Notes under the pieces: model-generated
The model's input: the letters and a program-made list of their open reading frames with translations, nothing else
Database searches by the model: none
What the model was told of the DNA's origin: nothing
Made by a program: the position numbers and the translations under genes
Shown: piece by piece, positions 41,453 through 51,708 of the stretch
Layout of the letters: the number at the start of each line of letters is the position of its first letter
How positions within the stretch are numbered: the stretch's first letter is position 1
Assembly (NCBI RefSeq): GCF_014679505.1
Contig: NZ_CP061474.1
Span: 1,270,001-1,334,000, forward strand
DNA: 64,000 bases
Direction of reading: 5' to 3'
Source of the DNA: Geobacillus sp. 46C-IIa
GTDB lineage: Bacteria > Bacillota > Bacilli > Bacillales > Anoxybacillaceae

Positions 41453-42694
41453 TTACGGCCGAATTTGCCCCGTCCCGTACACGAGCGATTTCGTTGTGGT
41501 GATGGCCACAAGCCCCATCGGCCCGCGGGCGTGCAGCTTTTGCGTGCTGATCCCGATTTCTGCCCCGTAGCCGAACTGTTCGCCATCCGTGAAGCGGGTG
41601 GACGCGTTATGGTACAAGACTGCCGCGTCGACGGCTTGGAAAAAGCGGCGGACGTGCGCCTCGTTTTCGGTGATGATCGCTTCCGAATGTTTCGTCCCGT
41701 AGCGGCCGATATGCTCGATCGCTTCATCGACATCGGCAACGAGCTTCACGGCTAAAATCGGCGCCAAATATTCTGTATGCCAGTCTTCTTCCGTCGCTTC
41801 GCTGACAAACGGATGCATAGCGGCAAGGCGGCGGTCGCCGCGCAGCTCGACGTTGCGGGCGTGAAGCGCCTCAAGCAGCTCGCCTGTGTGCGGCCACTTT
41901 TCATGAATGAGCATCGTTTCGACGGCGTTGCAGACGGACGGACGCTGCAGTTTGGCGTTTAAGACGATATCGATTGCCATCGGCCGCTCGGCCGATTCAT
42001 CGATGAAAATATGGCAGTTGCCGACACCGGTCTCAAGCACTGGCACGGTGGCGTTTTCGACGACCGAGCGGATAAGCCCCGCTCCGCCGCGCGGAATGAG
42101 GACATCAAGATACTCGTTGAGGCGGAACATGCGCTGGGCCGTTTCCCGGCTCGTGTCTTCGAGCAGCTCAATGGCTGTTTCCGGGATGGCTGTTGTGCGA
42201 AGCGCCTCTTTCATGACGGCAACAAGCGCTTTGTTAGAATGAAGCGCCGATGAGCTGCCGCGGAGCAGGACGGCATTGCCCGTTTTTAGGCAAAGGCTGG
42301 CGGCATCGACCGTCACGTTCGGGCGCGCCTCATACACCATGCCGATCACCCCAAGCGGCACGCGCACCGTTTGAATGCGAAGCCCGTTCGGCCGCGTCCA
42401 CTCCTCGATGACTTCCCCGACCGGGTCAGGCAATGAGTTGACTTGGCGGACGCCGCTGATGATTTGATCGATCCGTTCATTCGTGAGCTGCAGCCGGTCA
42501 AGCAAAGCCGGTGACAGCCCTTGCGCGCGGCCGGCGGCCATATCTTTTTCGTTTTCCGCCAAAATGACGGCGCGTTGGCGGTCGATGGCTTTGGCGATCT
42601 GTTCCAATGCCGCATTTTTTTCTTCGGTAGACAGCATGGCCAACGTTTGTGACGCCGTTTTCAACCGTTCGGCTTTTTCAAGCAGTTCGTTCAT
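41453..42694 (-). CDS. proA: Gamma-glutamyl phosphate reductase
   Basis: 413 residues, ALDH-fold: [34 protein letters not shown] and the catalytic cysteine in [17 protein letters not shown]; the end [22 protein letters not shown] is conserved in ProA. It reduces gamma-glutamyl phosphate with NADPH, second step of proline synthesis. Its ATG overlaps the proB stop (ATGA), so the two are translationally coupled. Controlled with proB by the T-box upstream. Confidence 0.95.
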   Translation of the reverse strand: MNELLEKAERLKTASQTLAMLSTEEKNAALEQIAKAIDRQRAVILAENEKDMAAGRAQGLSPALLDRLQLTNERIDQIISGVRQVNSLPDPVGEVIEEWTRPNGLRIQTVRVPLGVIGMVYEARPNVTVDAASLCLKTGNAVLLRGSSSALHSNKALVAVMKEALRTTAIPETAIELLEDTSRETAQRMFRLNEYLDVLIPRGGAGLIRSVVENATVPVLETGVGNCHIFIDESAERPMAIDIVLNAKLQRPSVCNAVETMLIHEKWPHTGELLEALHARNVELRGDRRLAAMHPFVSEATEEDWHTEYLAPILAVKLVADVDEAIEHIGRYGTKHSEAIITENEAHVRRFFQAVDAAVLYHNASTRFTDGEQFGYGAEIGISTQKLHARGPMGLVAITTTKSLVYGTGQIRP

Positions 42695-43815
42695 CTTTGT
42701 ACACGCTCCTTTCGCAAAGTGACCCAATTGTCGCGGTGGATGACTTCCGGGCGGTGAAGGTAAGAGTATTGCCGGGCCTCTTCGCTCGGCCGCCCTTTCA
42801 CTTTTTTCAAATCGGCGGCGGCGTAATACACCTGGCCGCGGCCGATGGTGACGCCTTTTTCGTTGACGACGTCGACGACATCCATCGCATGGAAGTCTCC
42901 GGAAACGGCCGTGATGCCGGCCGGAAGCAAGCTTTTCCCCCGGGCAAGCAGCGCTTCCTCGGCGCCGCTGTCAACGGTGATCGTGCCGGAAACGGGTGCG
43001 TGATAGGCGATCCATTGCTTGCGCATTTGCATTTGTTTCGGAAACGGAACGCCGATATACGTACCGTCGCCTTTTCCGGCTAAAATATCAACCAGTTTTT
43101 CTTGGCCGCTTCCCGTGCCGATGAAGACGCTGACGCCGAAGGAGAGCGCCTTTTGCGCGGCGAACAGCTTTGAGCGCATGCCGCCGGTGCCGACCGCTGA
43201 GCCGCTGCCGCCGGCTGAGGCGAGCATCTCGCTTGTAATCTCCGGCAAAAAGGCGTACTTTTTCGCCTGCGGGTTCGTTTTCGGATTGGCGTCGTACAGC
43301 CCGTTAATGTCGGTGAGCAAAACGAGCGCATCGGCGTGCAAAAAGCCGGCGACAAGCGCTGATAGCATATCATTGTCGCCAAACGTCAACTCTTCGACGG
43401 AAACGGAGTCGTTTTCATTGATGATCGGCACGGCGCCGTGTTCTAGCAATGTGGTGATCGTCGCAAACAAGTTGCGAAACCGCTCGCGGCTGTAAAAATC
43501 GCTGCGCGTCAACAACAATTGGGCGGCGGTGAAGCCAAATTGGGCGAACGCCGCGCTGTACGCCTGCATCAACAAGCTTTGTCCGACGGCGGCAGCTGCC
43601 TGTTTGCCGGCGATCGTTGTCGGCCGCGTCGGGTAGCCTAACGGCCCGAACCCGGCCGCAACCGCACCGGACGTGATGAGAATGATGTCATGGCCGAGCT
43701 GTTTCATATAGGCGATCGCTTTGACATGGTCGAGCAGCTTGTCATGGCAAAGGCCGCCTTTTGGGTCAGTGAGCGAGCTGCTCCCGATTTTGACAACGAC
43801 GCGCTGCCGTTTCAT
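42691..43815 (-). CDS. proB: Glutamate 5-kinase
   Basis: 374 residues: amino acid kinase domain ([12 protein letters not shown] start, [52 protein letters not shown]) and a C-terminal PUA domain (residues about 280-370). It makes gamma-glutamyl phosphate and is normally feedback-inhibited by proline. ATG 43815 has GGAGGG ahead. It lies about 70 bases after the T-box terminator. Confidence 0.95.
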   Translation of the reverse strand: MKRQRVVVKIGSSSLTDPKGGLCHDKLLDHVKAIAYMKQLGHDIILITSGAVAAGFGPLGYPTRPTTIAGKQAAAAVGQSLLMQAYSAAFAQFGFTAAQLLLTRSDFYSRERFRNLFATITTLLEHGAVPIINENDSVSVEELTFGDNDMLSALVAGFLHADALVLLTDINGLYDANPKTNPQAKKYAFLPEITSEMLASAGGSGSAVGTGGMRSKLFAAQKALSFGVSVFIGTGSGQEKLVDILAGKGDGTYIGVPFPKQMQMRKQWIAYHAPVSGTITVDSGAEEALLARGKSLLPAGITAVSGDFHAMDVVDVVNEKGVTIGRGQVYYAAADLKKVKGRPSEEARQYSYLHRPEVIHRDNWVTLRKERVQR

Positions 43816-43887
43816 GGCGTTCCCTCCTTTGCGTGTTTTGCCGCTGTCGATTCCATTGTTCTTTGCCGCCAGCTGGGAAGGCGGCCA

Positions 43888-44150
43888 ATAAAAAAACGCT
43901 TTTCCTCCTTTTGCAAAAGGACGGAAAAGCGTTCCGCGGTACCACCTTTTTTGGCGCACAAAGCGCCCACCTCTAGCCTGTAACGCAGGCATGCGGCTTA
44001 TGTTTGCATAAGCGGCCGTCTAGGGCAGGTTCAACCGGCTTCCCGCGAGGAACCTTCCAGCCTATGGGTTCCACTCTCTGGCGCGTTCCCTCGGTTTACT
44101 AGTCCCGTGCCGTTTCCGTTGGTTGATTGTCAACAATCCGCTCAACCATT
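43888..44150 (-). promoter_or_regulatory. T-box riboswitch (tRNA-Pro) upstream of proBA
   Basis: Read on the minus strand, a leader of about 260 bases contains stem I with an AGAGAGTGG segment. The putative specifier loop GAACCTGCC presents CCU (Pro). It ends in the T-box core AGGTGGTACCGCGG (plus-strand 43934-43946 region) and a terminator ACGCTTTTCC / GGAAAAGCGT with a T7 tail. Uncharged tRNA-Pro would pair with the specifier and T-box and favour the antiterminator. Confidence 0.9.
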
Positions 44151-44166
44151 TTATAGTTTGTAAGAA

Positions 44167-44195
44167 ATTATGCCCCTAAACGTCGGGAATGTCAA
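44167..44195 (-). promoter_or_regulatory. Promoter of the proBA T-box transcript
   Basis: On the minus strand TTGACA (44195-44190), 17 bases, CATAAT (44172-44167), just ahead of the T-box leader. Confidence 0.8.
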
Positions 44196-44360
44196 GGGGA
44201 GCAACCCATTTTTACGCCGCTCTGCCGCAGGAGTCCGATGAAATCAAGCCCGCCTCTGCCGACATAGGGCTGTATGAGATGAGAAGCGGATGTGACAACG
44301 TTCCTTAGATTTAGGAAATATTGTTTAAAAAACGTGAAAACGCATTCAGAATAAAGATAA

Positions 44361-44390
44361 TTGTCATTTTATTAGAAAAAGTGGTACAAT
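44361..44390 (+). promoter_or_regulatory. Promoter of ilvD
   Basis: TTGTCA (44361-44366), 18 bases, TACAAT (44385-44390), 40 bases before the ilvD start. Confidence 0.65.
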
Positions 44391-44429
44391 ACTAGCAATC
44401 GATCAATCTGAACGATGGAGGGACGCTCA

Positions 44430-46109
44430 ATGAAAACACGGCGCAGCGACATGATTAAAAAAGGATTCGACCGCGCCCCGCACCGGAGCTTATTGCGGGC
44501 GGCGGGCGTGAAAGAAGAAGATTTTGACAAACCGTTTATTGCGGTGGTCAACTCGTACATTGACATTATTCCCGGGCACGTCCATTTGCAAGAGTTTGGG
44601 AAAATCGTAAAGGAAGCGATCCGTGAAGCGGGCGGCGTGCCGTTTGAAATGAATACGATCGGCGTCGATGATGGCATTGCGATGGGTCATATCGGGATGC
44701 GCTATTCGCTTCCGAGCCGGGAAATCATCGCCGACTCGATTGAAACGGTTGTTTCTGCCCATTGGTTTGACGGCATGGTGTGCATTCCGAACTGCGACAA
44801 AATTACGCCGGGGATGATGATGGCAGCGATGCGGCTCAACATCCCGACCATTTTCGTCAGCGGCGGGCCGATGAAAGCCGGCGTGACGAAAGACGGGCGG
44901 AAAATTTCACTCTCGTCCGTGTTTGAAGGGGTCGGGGCGTATCTAGGCGGCTCGCTTGATGAAGAAGGGTTGATGGAACTTGAGCGGTACGGCTGTCCGA
45001 CGTGCGGATCGTGTTCGGGCATGTTTACGGCCAACTCGATGAACTGTTTGGCCGAGGCGCTCGGGCTCGCCTTGCCAGGCAACGGCACAATTTTGGCGGT
45101 CGACCCGGCGCGCAAAGAGTTCGTCCGCGAATCGGCGAAACAGCTCATGTATTTGATTGAACACGACATTAAACCGCGTGACATCGTCACGGAAAAAGCG
45201 ATCGACAATGCGTTCGCGCTCGATATGGCGCTCGGCGGCTCGACGAACACGGTGCTGCATACGCTCGCGATCGCCAACGAAGCCGGCATCGACTATTCGC
45301 TCGAGCGGATTAACGAAGTGGCGTCACGCGTGCCGCATCTAGCGAAGCTCGCTCCGGCGTCGGATGTCCATTATATCGAGGACTTGCACGAAGCCGGCGG
45401 CGTATCGGCGGTGTTGAACGAGCTGTCGAAAAAAGAAGGCGCACTCCATTTAGACACGCTTACTGTCACCGGCAAAACGCTCGGGGAAAACATCGCCGGC
45501 TGTGAAGTGAAAAACTATGATGTCATCCGGCCAATCGATAACCCGTATTCGGAAACGGGCGGGCTCGCCATTTTGTTCGGCAACTTGGCTCCAGACGGCG
45601 CTGTCATTAAAACCGGTGCCGTTCAAGGCGGCATCACGCGCCATGAAGGGCCGGCCATCGTCTTCGATTCGCAAGAAGAAGCGCTTGAAGGCATTGCCAA
45701 TGGCAAAATCCAACCGGGGCATGTCGTCGTCATCCGCTATGAAGGGCCAAAAGGCGGACCGGGCATGCCGGAAATGCTCGCGCCGACATCGCAAATTGTC
45801 GGCATGGGGCTCGGCACAAAGGTGGCGCTTGTGACCGACGGGCGGTTCTCCGGCGCCTCGCGCGGCTTGTCAATCGGCCACGTCTCCCCGGAAGCGGCTG
45901 AAGGCGGACCGATCGCCTTCATTGAAGACGGCGACATCATCGAAATCGACACGGTCAAGCGGACAATTAACGTCAAATTGTCCGATGAAGAGCTCGAAAG
46001 ACGGAAAGCGAACTGGAAAGGCTTTGAGCCGAAAGTGAAAACCGGCTACCTCGCCCGCTACTCGAAACATGTGACATCCGCGAGTACGGGGGGGATTATG
46101 AAACTTTGA
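44430..46109 (+). CDS. ilvD: Dihydroxy-acid dehydratase
   Basis: 559 residues with the IlvD/Edd iron-sulfur cysteines in [10 protein letters not shown] and [18 protein letters not shown], and the C-terminal [17 protein letters not shown] and [13 protein letters not shown] motifs. It dehydrates 2,3-dihydroxy-isovalerate and -methylvalerate for valine and isoleucine synthesis. ATG 44430 follows GGAGGG; ATG 44415 is inside that site. It stands alone here, away from other ilv genes, which is common in Geobacillus-type genomes. Confidence 0.94.
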   Translation: MKTRRSDMIKKGFDRAPHRSLLRAAGVKEEDFDKPFIAVVNSYIDIIPGHVHLQEFGKIVKEAIREAGGVPFEMNTIGVDDGIAMGHIGMRYSLPSREIIADSIETVVSAHWFDGMVCIPNCDKITPGMMMAAMRLNIPTIFVSGGPMKAGVTKDGRKISLSSVFEGVGAYLGGSLDEEGLMELERYGCPTCGSCSGMFTANSMNCLAEALGLALPGNGTILAVDPARKEFVRESAKQLMYLIEHDIKPRDIVTEKAIDNAFALDMALGGSTNTVLHTLAIANEAGIDYSLERINEVASRVPHLAKLAPASDVHYIEDLHEAGGVSAVLNELSKKEGALHLDTLTVTGKTLGENIAGCEVKNYDVIRPIDNPYSETGGLAILFGNLAPDGAVIKTGAVQGGITRHEGPAIVFDSQEEALEGIANGKIQPGHVVVIRYEGPKGGPGMPEMLAPTSQIVGMGLGTKVALVTDGRFSGASRGLSIGHVSPEAAEGGPIAFIEDGDIIEIDTVKRTINVKLSDEELERRKANWKGFEPKVKTGYLARYSKHVTSASTGGIMKL

Positions 46110-46142
46110 TAGGAAAAAACAGACGATGACCTCATCAGGAAG

Positions 46143-46174
46143 TCTCCCGCCTTCGTGGAAATGAAGGCGGGAGA
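46143..46174 (+). terminator. Strong hairpin after ilvD
   Basis: TCTCCCGCCTTC / GAAGGCGGGAGA perfect 12-base stem with an eight-base loop but no T-run; may act as an mRNA 3' end stabiliser. Confidence 0.6.
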
Positions 46175-46297
46175 TGCGCTGTGATAGTGGAGGAAAGAAG
46201 CGTCTCCGCTTCTCTTTTTCTCATATGTCATCTTGCTATCGTAGTCTGTGTGCTCCTCAACGTGTTGCCTCTCTTTCTGATTGTCTAGCGGGAAGAT

Positions 46298-46423
46298 CTA
46301 GCGTGTTTTTTCTGCTGATTCCTTTTTTGCCTCATTGAACGCCATGCCGAGCCATTTTTTTGTTTCAAAGCGTTGAACAAAATCATTGACATTTTTGAAT
46401 ATTTCATCTATTTTAAAGTATAG
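46298..46423 (-). pseudogene. Orphan C-terminal coding fragment
   Basis: A 41-codon frame on the minus strand without a start codon, ending at TAG 46300-46298. It reads like a protein end (IDEIFKNVNDFVQRFETKKW then LGMAFNEAKKESAEKT). AT-rich, no recognised family. It could be the end of a lost gene or chance. Confidence 0.3.
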
Positions 46424-46453
46424 CAAAGCTATATTGCGTTATAGAAACGTAAG
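46386..46453 (+). promoter_or_regulatory. Promoter and PaaX-type operator ahead of paaH
   Basis: TTGACA (46386-46391), 17 bases, TATTTT (46409-46414). TTGCGTT-ATAGA-AACGTAA (46434-46452) resembles the paa dyad TATAACGTT-N5-AACGTTATA with changes in the left arm; GTAAACGTAATATAG follows as another half-like element. The remaining 240 bases to paaH hold no clear gene. Confidence 0.5.
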
Positions 46454-46693
46454 TTATGTAAACGTAATATAGTCTTCGATGTTTAAACATGTTTGGAAGC
46501 GTTTTTAAAGGGTTGATGGCGACGTTGCTGTTTGACGGCCCGCATCCGTTCCATCCGCACGTTGTCGAAGGCAGTCGCAGGCATGGTTCCTAAGGGCGCG
46601 TTTATAGACGGATTGGCAATGATCGAACGTGGCCGGACTTTCAGCGGCGTTGCGTCATCCACAATACGAATGAAAAAGAGAGGGGAAAGAACG

Positions 46694-47551
46694 ATGATTG
46701 AACGTCTTGTTGTCGTCGGCAGCGGCGTAATGGGAAGAGGAATTGCTTACGTCGGCGCTGTCGGCGGGTTTCAGACGACGTTGGTTGATGTTAAGCAAGA
46801 ACAACTAAACAGTGCTCGGAGCGAAATCACCACCATTTTTGAGCAAGCGATCGCTCGGGGAAAATTGACGCCTGGTGCACGTCAAGAAGCGGAAGCACGT
46901 CTTTCATATTCGCTTGATCTGGCTGCTGCGGTGCAGGATGCCGATTTGGTGATTGAGGCGGTGCCGGAAAAGCTGGAGTTGAAAAAGCAAGTATTCGAAA
47001 CGATTGATGCCCATGCGCCGGCGTCGTGCTATTTGGCGACGAACACGTCAACGATGAGCCCGACGGAAATCGGCTCGTTTACGAAGCGGCCGGAGCGGGT
47101 CATCGCCATGCATTTTTTCAACCCGGTGCATAAAATGAAGCTTGTCGAAATCATCCGCGGCTTGGAAACAAGCGACGAAACGGCGCAAGTCGTAAAAGAA
47201 GCCGCCGAGCGGATGGGGAAAGAGACAGTTGTTGTCAACGAATTTCCAGGGTTTGTGACGAGCCGAATCAGTGCGCTCGTTGGCAATGAAGCGTTTTATA
47301 TGCTTCAAGAAGGCGTCGGCACGCCAGAAGAAATCGATAAGGCCATCAAACTTGGCCTCAATTTTCCGATGGGCCCGTTTGAGCTTGCTGATTTAGTCGG
47401 GCTCGATACACGGCTGAATAACTTAAAATATTTGCATGAAAAGTTGGGCGAAAAATACCGCCCGGCGCCGCTGCTCGAGCAGTATGTGAAAGCGGGGCGG
47501 CTCGGCCGCAAAACAGGCAGAGGGGTTTATGATTATACAAAACAAGACTGA
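46694..47551 (+). CDS. paaH: 3-Hydroxyacyl-CoA dehydrogenase (3-hydroxyadipyl-CoA type)
   Basis: 285 residues. NAD-binding VVGSGVMGRGIA, catalytic His in MHFFNPVHKMKLVEI with Glu in IEAVPEKLELK, and the C-terminal helical domain (FPMGPFELADLVGLD). The short single-function form, as FadB2/PaaH/Hbd. The context of paaJ and the paa operon points to 3-hydroxyadipyl-CoA oxidation in phenylacetate degradation. ATG 46694 follows GAGGGGAAAG; longer upstream frames lack a site. Confidence 0.88.
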   Translation: MIERLVVVGSGVMGRGIAYVGAVGGFQTTLVDVKQEQLNSARSEITTIFEQAIARGKLTPGARQEAEARLSYSLDLAAAVQDADLVIEAVPEKLELKKQVFETIDAHAPASCYLATNTSTMSPTEIGSFTKRPERVIAMHFFNPVHKMKLVEIIRGLETSDETAQVVKEAAERMGKETVVVNEFPGFVTSRISALVGNEAFYMLQEGVGTPEEIDKAIKLGLNFPMGPFELADLVGLDTRLNNLKYLHEKLGEKYRPAPLLEQYVKAGRLGRKTGRGVYDYTKQD

Positions 47552-47689
47552 AGCCGAAGGACATCGACAGAAGCAACGCGGGGGAAGGCGATGCCTCCTA
47601 GCGATGCTGTTGCCGTGTGGAGTTTTACCTAACCGCCCGGCAAATCAAGAATGAAGCGGCTATAGGCCGCTTTTAAGGGGGAGAGAGAA

Positions 47690-48898
47690 ATGGGAAGAGA
47701 AGTCGTGATTGTCGATGCTGTGCGCACGCCGATCGGCCGTTATAAAGGAGCGCTAAAAGACGTGCGACCAGACGATTTGGCCGCTATCGTTATTCGGGCG
47801 CTCATTGAGCGAAATCCGAATGTGCCGATGGAACAAATTGATGATGTCGTCTTTGGCAACGCTAATCAAGCCGGTGAGGACAACCGAAACGTCGCCCGCA
47901 TGGCGGCGCTGTTAGCCGGGCTGCCCAAGGAAGTTGCCGGTGTGACGGTCAATCGACTGTGCGGTTCTGGTCTTGATGCCGTGAATTATGCGGCGCGGGC
48001 GATTTTCGCCGATGAGGCGGATATCGTGATCGCCGGCGGCGTGGAAAGCATGACCCGCGCTCCGTTTGTGATGGCGAAGCCGTCAAGCGATTTTCCGCGC
48101 GGTAATATCGAAATGTACGATACAACGATCGGCTGGCGCTTTATCAATCCAAAACTGCACGAAATGTACGGCACCGACAGCATGCCGCAAACGGCGGAAA
48201 ACGTGGCGAAGCGGTTTGGCATTACGCGCGAGGCGCAGGACGAATTTGCTTATGAAAGCCAAATGAAGGCGAAACGGGCAATGGAAACGAACCGATTTGC
48301 GGATGAACTGGTGCCGGTTGTTTACCACGACCGGAAAGGCAACCGGATTGTTGTCGACAAAGATGAGCACCCTCGTCCAGATACGACGCTTGAGAAGCTG
48401 GCCAAACTGCCGCCGCTGTTTGAAAACGGCACGGTGACAGCCGGCAATGCTTCTGGTGTGAACGACGGGGCGGCAGCGCTGTTGTTGATGAGTGCCGATA
48501 AAGCGAAAGCGCTCGGTTTGAAGCCGCTGGCCAAATACGTGACGTCGGCCGTCGCCGGCGTGGAACCAGCCGTGATGGGGATCGGCCCGATTTTTGCGAC
48601 GCGCAAGGCGCTGCGCCGCGCCGGCCTGTCCGTTCATGACATCGGGCTTGTCGAGCTGAACGAGGCGTTTGCTTCGCAAGCGCTTGAGTGCATCCGCCAG
48701 CTTGAGCTGGACCGAGAGAAAGTCAACGTCAACGGCGGGGCGATTGCCCTTGGCCATCCGCTTGGGGCGAGCGGTGCCCGCATTTTGACGACGTTGATTT
48801 ATGAAATGAGAAAACGCGGTGTCACCTACGGCTTGGCGACGATGTGCATCGGTGTCGGCCAAGGGATCGCCACGATTGTGAAAAGCGCGGACGAATAA
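47690..48898 (+). CDS. paaJ: 3-Oxoadipyl-CoA/3-oxo-5,6-dehydrosuberyl-CoA thiolase
   Basis: 402 residues, a full thiolase: nucleophile Cys in [22 protein letters not shown], general-base His in [17 protein letters not shown] and second Cys in [10 protein letters not shown]. It would cleave the beta-oxidation products of phenylacetate to acetyl-CoA and succinyl-CoA. The opening ([27 protein letters not shown]) is that of PcaF/PaaJ thiolases. A diverged copy of its last 45 codons lies at 57108-57262. Confidence 0.9.
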   Translation: MGREVVIVDAVRTPIGRYKGALKDVRPDDLAAIVIRALIERNPNVPMEQIDDVVFGNANQAGEDNRNVARMAALLAGLPKEVAGVTVNRLCGSGLDAVNYAARAIFADEADIVIAGGVESMTRAPFVMAKPSSDFPRGNIEMYDTTIGWRFINPKLHEMYGTDSMPQTAENVAKRFGITREAQDEFAYESQMKAKRAMETNRFADELVPVVYHDRKGNRIVVDKDEHPRPDTTLEKLAKLPPLFENGTVTAGNASGVNDGAAALLLMSADKAKALGLKPLAKYVTSAVAGVEPAVMGIGPIFATRKALRRAGLSVHDIGLVELNEAFASQALECIRQLELDREKVNVNGGAIALGHPLGASGARILTTLIYEMRKRGVTYGLATMCIGVGQGIATIVKSADE

Positions 48899-48948
48899 GG
48901 ATCCTTCTCATGAATAACGACAGATGGCTTGCCGTTGGCGCCCTCCTC

Positions 48949-48991
48949 AGAAAGGCGGTGCGCCTTGTCGGCTGCCTGTTTTTATTTTAGT
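48949..48991 (+). terminator. Terminator after paaJ
   Basis: GC-rich hairpin (GGCGC...GCGCC with GCCTTGTCGGC) followed by TTTTTATTTT. Confidence 0.55.
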
Positions 48992-49058
48992 CGCCGCTTT
49001 TATCAATTCCGGACAGTTGTTCGCGACAGCTTTTCCTTTTGTACGTTATTAAAAATAT

Positions 49059-49136
49059 CCCTTGCATGAAGATCTCCTTAAAATGAAAGTGCTACCAAAC
49101 ATTCAAAAGGAGAATCTGCGTGCAAGGGCTTTTTTA
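49059..49136. repeat. Long imperfect inverted repeat of about 78 bases
   Basis: CCCTTGCATGAAGATCTCCTT and AAGGAGAATCTGCGTGCAAGGG (split here for description) pair over about 21 bases around a 32-base centre, ending in TTTTTT. It could be an unusual terminator or a small MITE-like remnant of an insertion sequence. Confidence 0.5.
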
Positions 49137-49230
49137 TGCCTTTTGGATAATCCGCACTTCTAATGGTTTCGCTCATCGATAGATGTTGACATTTTAAAAT
49201 ATTTTGATTATTTTAAAATTAGGGATGATA

Positions 49231-49262
49231 TATAATATATATAACGTTTAATTAACGTTATA
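49231..49262 (+). promoter_or_regulatory. paaK promoter -10 and perfect PaaX-type operator
   Basis: TATAAT at 49231-49236, and immediately after it the perfect dyad TATAACGTT-TAATT-AACGTTATA (49240-49262). This is the best copy of the element shared by the paa promoters. Confidence 0.75.
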
Positions 49263-49306
49263 TATTATCTACTATGATATTAATTTAAAGTAGGGGGGCG
49301 GGACCG

Positions 49307-50638
49307 ATGATTTTGCATGACATTGAGACGACCGCGCGCAGCGAACTGGAGGCGCTCCAGCTCGAGCGGCTGCGGGCGACGGCGGAGCGTGTGTATGCAC
49401 GGGTGCCGTTTTACCGGCAACGATTTGATGAAAAGGGAGTGAAGCCGGAGGATATTCGCACGATTGAGGATGTGCGCAAACTCCCGTTTACGACAAAGCG
49501 GGATTTGCGGGATCATTATCCGTTTGGTTTGCTCGCGGTGGATCTTTCCCGATGCGTCCGTGTGCACGCTTCAAGCGGCACAAGCGGCAAACCGACGGTG
49601 GTCGCTTACACAAAGCAAGACATTGACCATTGGGCCGACATTGTGGCGCGGGCGATTGTCATCGCCGGCGGGAAACCGGGGGATGTGATTCACAACGCCT
49701 ACGGATACGGGCTGTTTACCGGCGGCCTTGGACTGCATTATGGCAGCGAGCGGCTTGGGGCGGTCACGGTTCCTGTTTCTGGCGGCAACACCGATCGACA
49801 AGTGATGATCATTGAAGATTTTCAGCCGACGGTCATTTGCGCCACGCCGTCCTATGTATTGAACATTGCCGAACGGATGAAAGAGTTGGGCAAAGATCCG
49901 CGGCAAACATCGTTGAAATACGGCATCTTCGGTGCGGAACCGTGGTCCGAGGAAATGCGGCGCACGCTCGAAGAAACGCTTGGCATCAAGGCGTGCGATA
50001 TTTACGGGTTGAGCGAAGTGATCGGCCCGGGGGTGGCGATGGAATGCCACGAAGCGCAAAACGGCCTCCATATCGCCGAGGACCATTTCCTTGTCGAAGT
50101 GATTGACCCGAAAACGCACGAGCCGGTGGCGGAAGGGGAGGAAGGAGAGCTTGTTTTTACGAGCTTGACGAAAGAGGCGTTCCCGGTCATCCGCTACCGG
50201 ACAGGCGATATCGCTTCTGTGACGAGAGAGCGGTGTGCTTGCGGGCGGACGATGGCGCGCATGTCGCGAGTCAAGGGGCGGGTTGATGATATGATCATCA
50301 TCCGCGGCATCAATGTGTTCCCATCAGAAATTGAGCATCATCTGCTTCGCGTCTCGGAACTGGCTCCGCACTATCAGCTGCATCGTCGCCGCCACGGCCA
50401 TTTGGAAGCGCTCGAGCTGCATGCGGAAGTGACCGATCATTTTTACAGCGAGGTTGGCGGAGATTTGCAAAGCGAGCAGGCTGCTGCCCTTGCCCGGCGC
50501 ATTCAGTCATCGTTGAAAACGCACTGTCTTATTTCGATTGACGTCCGTCTCCATTCGCCGAAAACGCTCCCGCGCTCGGAAGGAAAAGCCGTTCGCATCG
50601 TTGACCGCCGTCATCTTGAAGCGCCGCAATCCATCTGA
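49307..50638 (+). CDS. paaK: Phenylacetate-CoA ligase
   Basis: 443 residues. Adenylate-forming enzyme with P-loop-like SSGTSGKPTVVAYT, IFGAEPWSEEMR, YGLSEVIGPGVAMEC and YRTGDIASV, plus the C-terminal lid motif DDMIIIRGINVFPSEIE, all as in PaaK. It activates phenylacetate with ATP and CoA, first committed step. Start ATG 49307 follows GGGGGGCGG. Its own operator directly upstream supports induction by phenylacetyl-CoA through PaaX. Confidence 0.93.
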   Translation: MILHDIETTARSELEALQLERLRATAERVYARVPFYRQRFDEKGVKPEDIRTIEDVRKLPFTTKRDLRDHYPFGLLAVDLSRCVRVHASSGTSGKPTVVAYTKQDIDHWADIVARAIVIAGGKPGDVIHNAYGYGLFTGGLGLHYGSERLGAVTVPVSGGNTDRQVMIIEDFQPTVICATPSYVLNIAERMKELGKDPRQTSLKYGIFGAEPWSEEMRRTLEETLGIKACDIYGLSEVIGPGVAMECHEAQNGLHIAEDHFLVEVIDPKTHEPVAEGEEGELVFTSLTKEAFPVIRYRTGDIASVTRERCACGRTMARMSRVKGRVDDMIIIRGINVFPSEIEHHLLRVSELAPHYQLHRRRHGHLEALELHAEVTDHFYSEVGGDLQSEQAAALARRIQSSLKTHCLISIDVRLHSPKTLPRSEGKAVRIVDRRHLEAPQSI

Positions 50639-50652
50639 GAGAGAAAAAATGA

Positions 50653-50700
50653 TTGCAAAATATATAACATTAAAATATAATAACGTTATATAAACGTCAT
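50653..50700 (+). promoter_or_regulatory. paaABCD promoter with PaaX-type operator
   Basis: TTGCAA (50653-50658), 17 bases, TATAAT (50676-50681). ATAACGTT-ATATA-AACGTCAT (50680-50700) overlaps the -10 and differs from a perfect dyad by one base. Confidence 0.75.
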
Positions 50701-50727
50701 ATGTTTTAAATGAGAGGTGGATGGGGG

Positions 50728-51696
50728 ATGGCGACTATAATGACGTTCACCCGCCTGTCGGATGAGGAGAAATACGAACGGTTTATGCGGCGCATCGAGG
50801 CGGGGGAGAAGATCGAAGCCGATGACTGGATGCCGGATGAGTATCGGGTGACGCTTATCAAGCTCATTGCGATGCATGCAGCGAGTGAAATTATGGGAGC
50901 GCTTCCAGAAAAAGAATGGGTGCCGAAAGCGCCGTCGCTGCGCCGGAAGCTTGGCATCATGGCGAAAGTGCAGGATGAGATGGGACACGGCCAGCTGCTG
51001 CTCCGGGTGGCGGAAGATTTGATGGCCCCGCTCGGCAAAACGCGGGAAGATATTATCGAAGATTTATTGAGCGAACGGTTGAAGTTTCATAACGTGTTTC
51101 ATATGCCAGCGCCGACATGGGCGGACGCCGGGTTGATTGGATGGCTCGTCGACGGAGCGGCGATTATGACGCAGACGAACATGCTAGATGCCTCATACGG
51201 ACCGTACGCACGGGCGCTGAAGCGCATTTGCGCCGAGGAAGTGTTTCACGCCCAGCATGGCGAATCGATCATTTTGGCGCTCGCCGAAGGGACGAAGGAG
51301 CAGAAGGAGATGCTGCAAGAGGCGCTCAACCGTTGGTGGGAGGCGCTGCTCATGTTTTTCGGCCCGCCGACGGCCGACACGACGGGAACCTCGAAGCAAG
51401 ACATCACGATTAAATATCGCATCCGCACGAAAACGAATGAACAGCTGCGTCAAGACTTCTTTACGAAATATGTGCCGCGCATTTGGGCGCTTGGTCTGAA
51501 GATTCCTGATGAGACAATGCATTTTGACAAAGAGAAGGGCCAATGGATTTACCGGCAGCCGGACTGGGAGAAGTTTAAACAAATCATTCGCAATCATGGA
51601 CCGAAATCGCAAGAGCGGCTTGAGCTGCGGCGGACGGCATACAAGCAGAACGCGTGGGTGCGCGAGACGCTGAGCGCCGTACGGACGTCCGGATGA
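50728..51696 (+). CDS. paaA: Phenylacetyl-CoA 1,2-epoxidase subunit A (catalytic)
   Basis: 322 residues, ferritin-like di-iron protein. Iron ligands are spread over helices: Glu in HAASEIMG, the EMGHGQ ExxH motif in KVQDEMGHGQLLL, and EEVFHAQHGE later. The opening SDEEKYERFMRRIEAGEKIEADDWMPDEYR is PaaA-like. With PaaB and PaaC it epoxidises the ring of phenylacetyl-CoA using O2. The start is ATG 50728 (GAGAGGTGG ahead), with ATG 50740 an alternative. Confidence 0.95.
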   Translation: MATIMTFTRLSDEEKYERFMRRIEAGEKIEADDWMPDEYRVTLIKLIAMHAASEIMGALPEKEWVPKAPSLRRKLGIMAKVQDEMGHGQLLLRVAEDLMAPLGKTREDIIEDLLSERLKFHNVFHMPAPTWADAGLIGWLVDGAAIMTQTNMLDASYGPYARALKRICAEEVFHAQHGESIILALAEGTKEQKEMLQEALNRWWEALLMFFGPPTADTTGTSKQDITIKYRIRTKTNEQLRQDFFTKYVPRIWALGLKIPDETMHFDKEKGQWIYRQPDWEKFKQIIRNHGPKSQERLELRRTAYKQNAWVRETLSAVRTSG

Positions 51697-51708
51697 GGAG
51701 GGATGGCC

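Noticed and set aside
48083..48862. 259-codon minus-strand frame
   Set aside because: Antisense to the paaJ thiolase; no recognisable fold or start signal.
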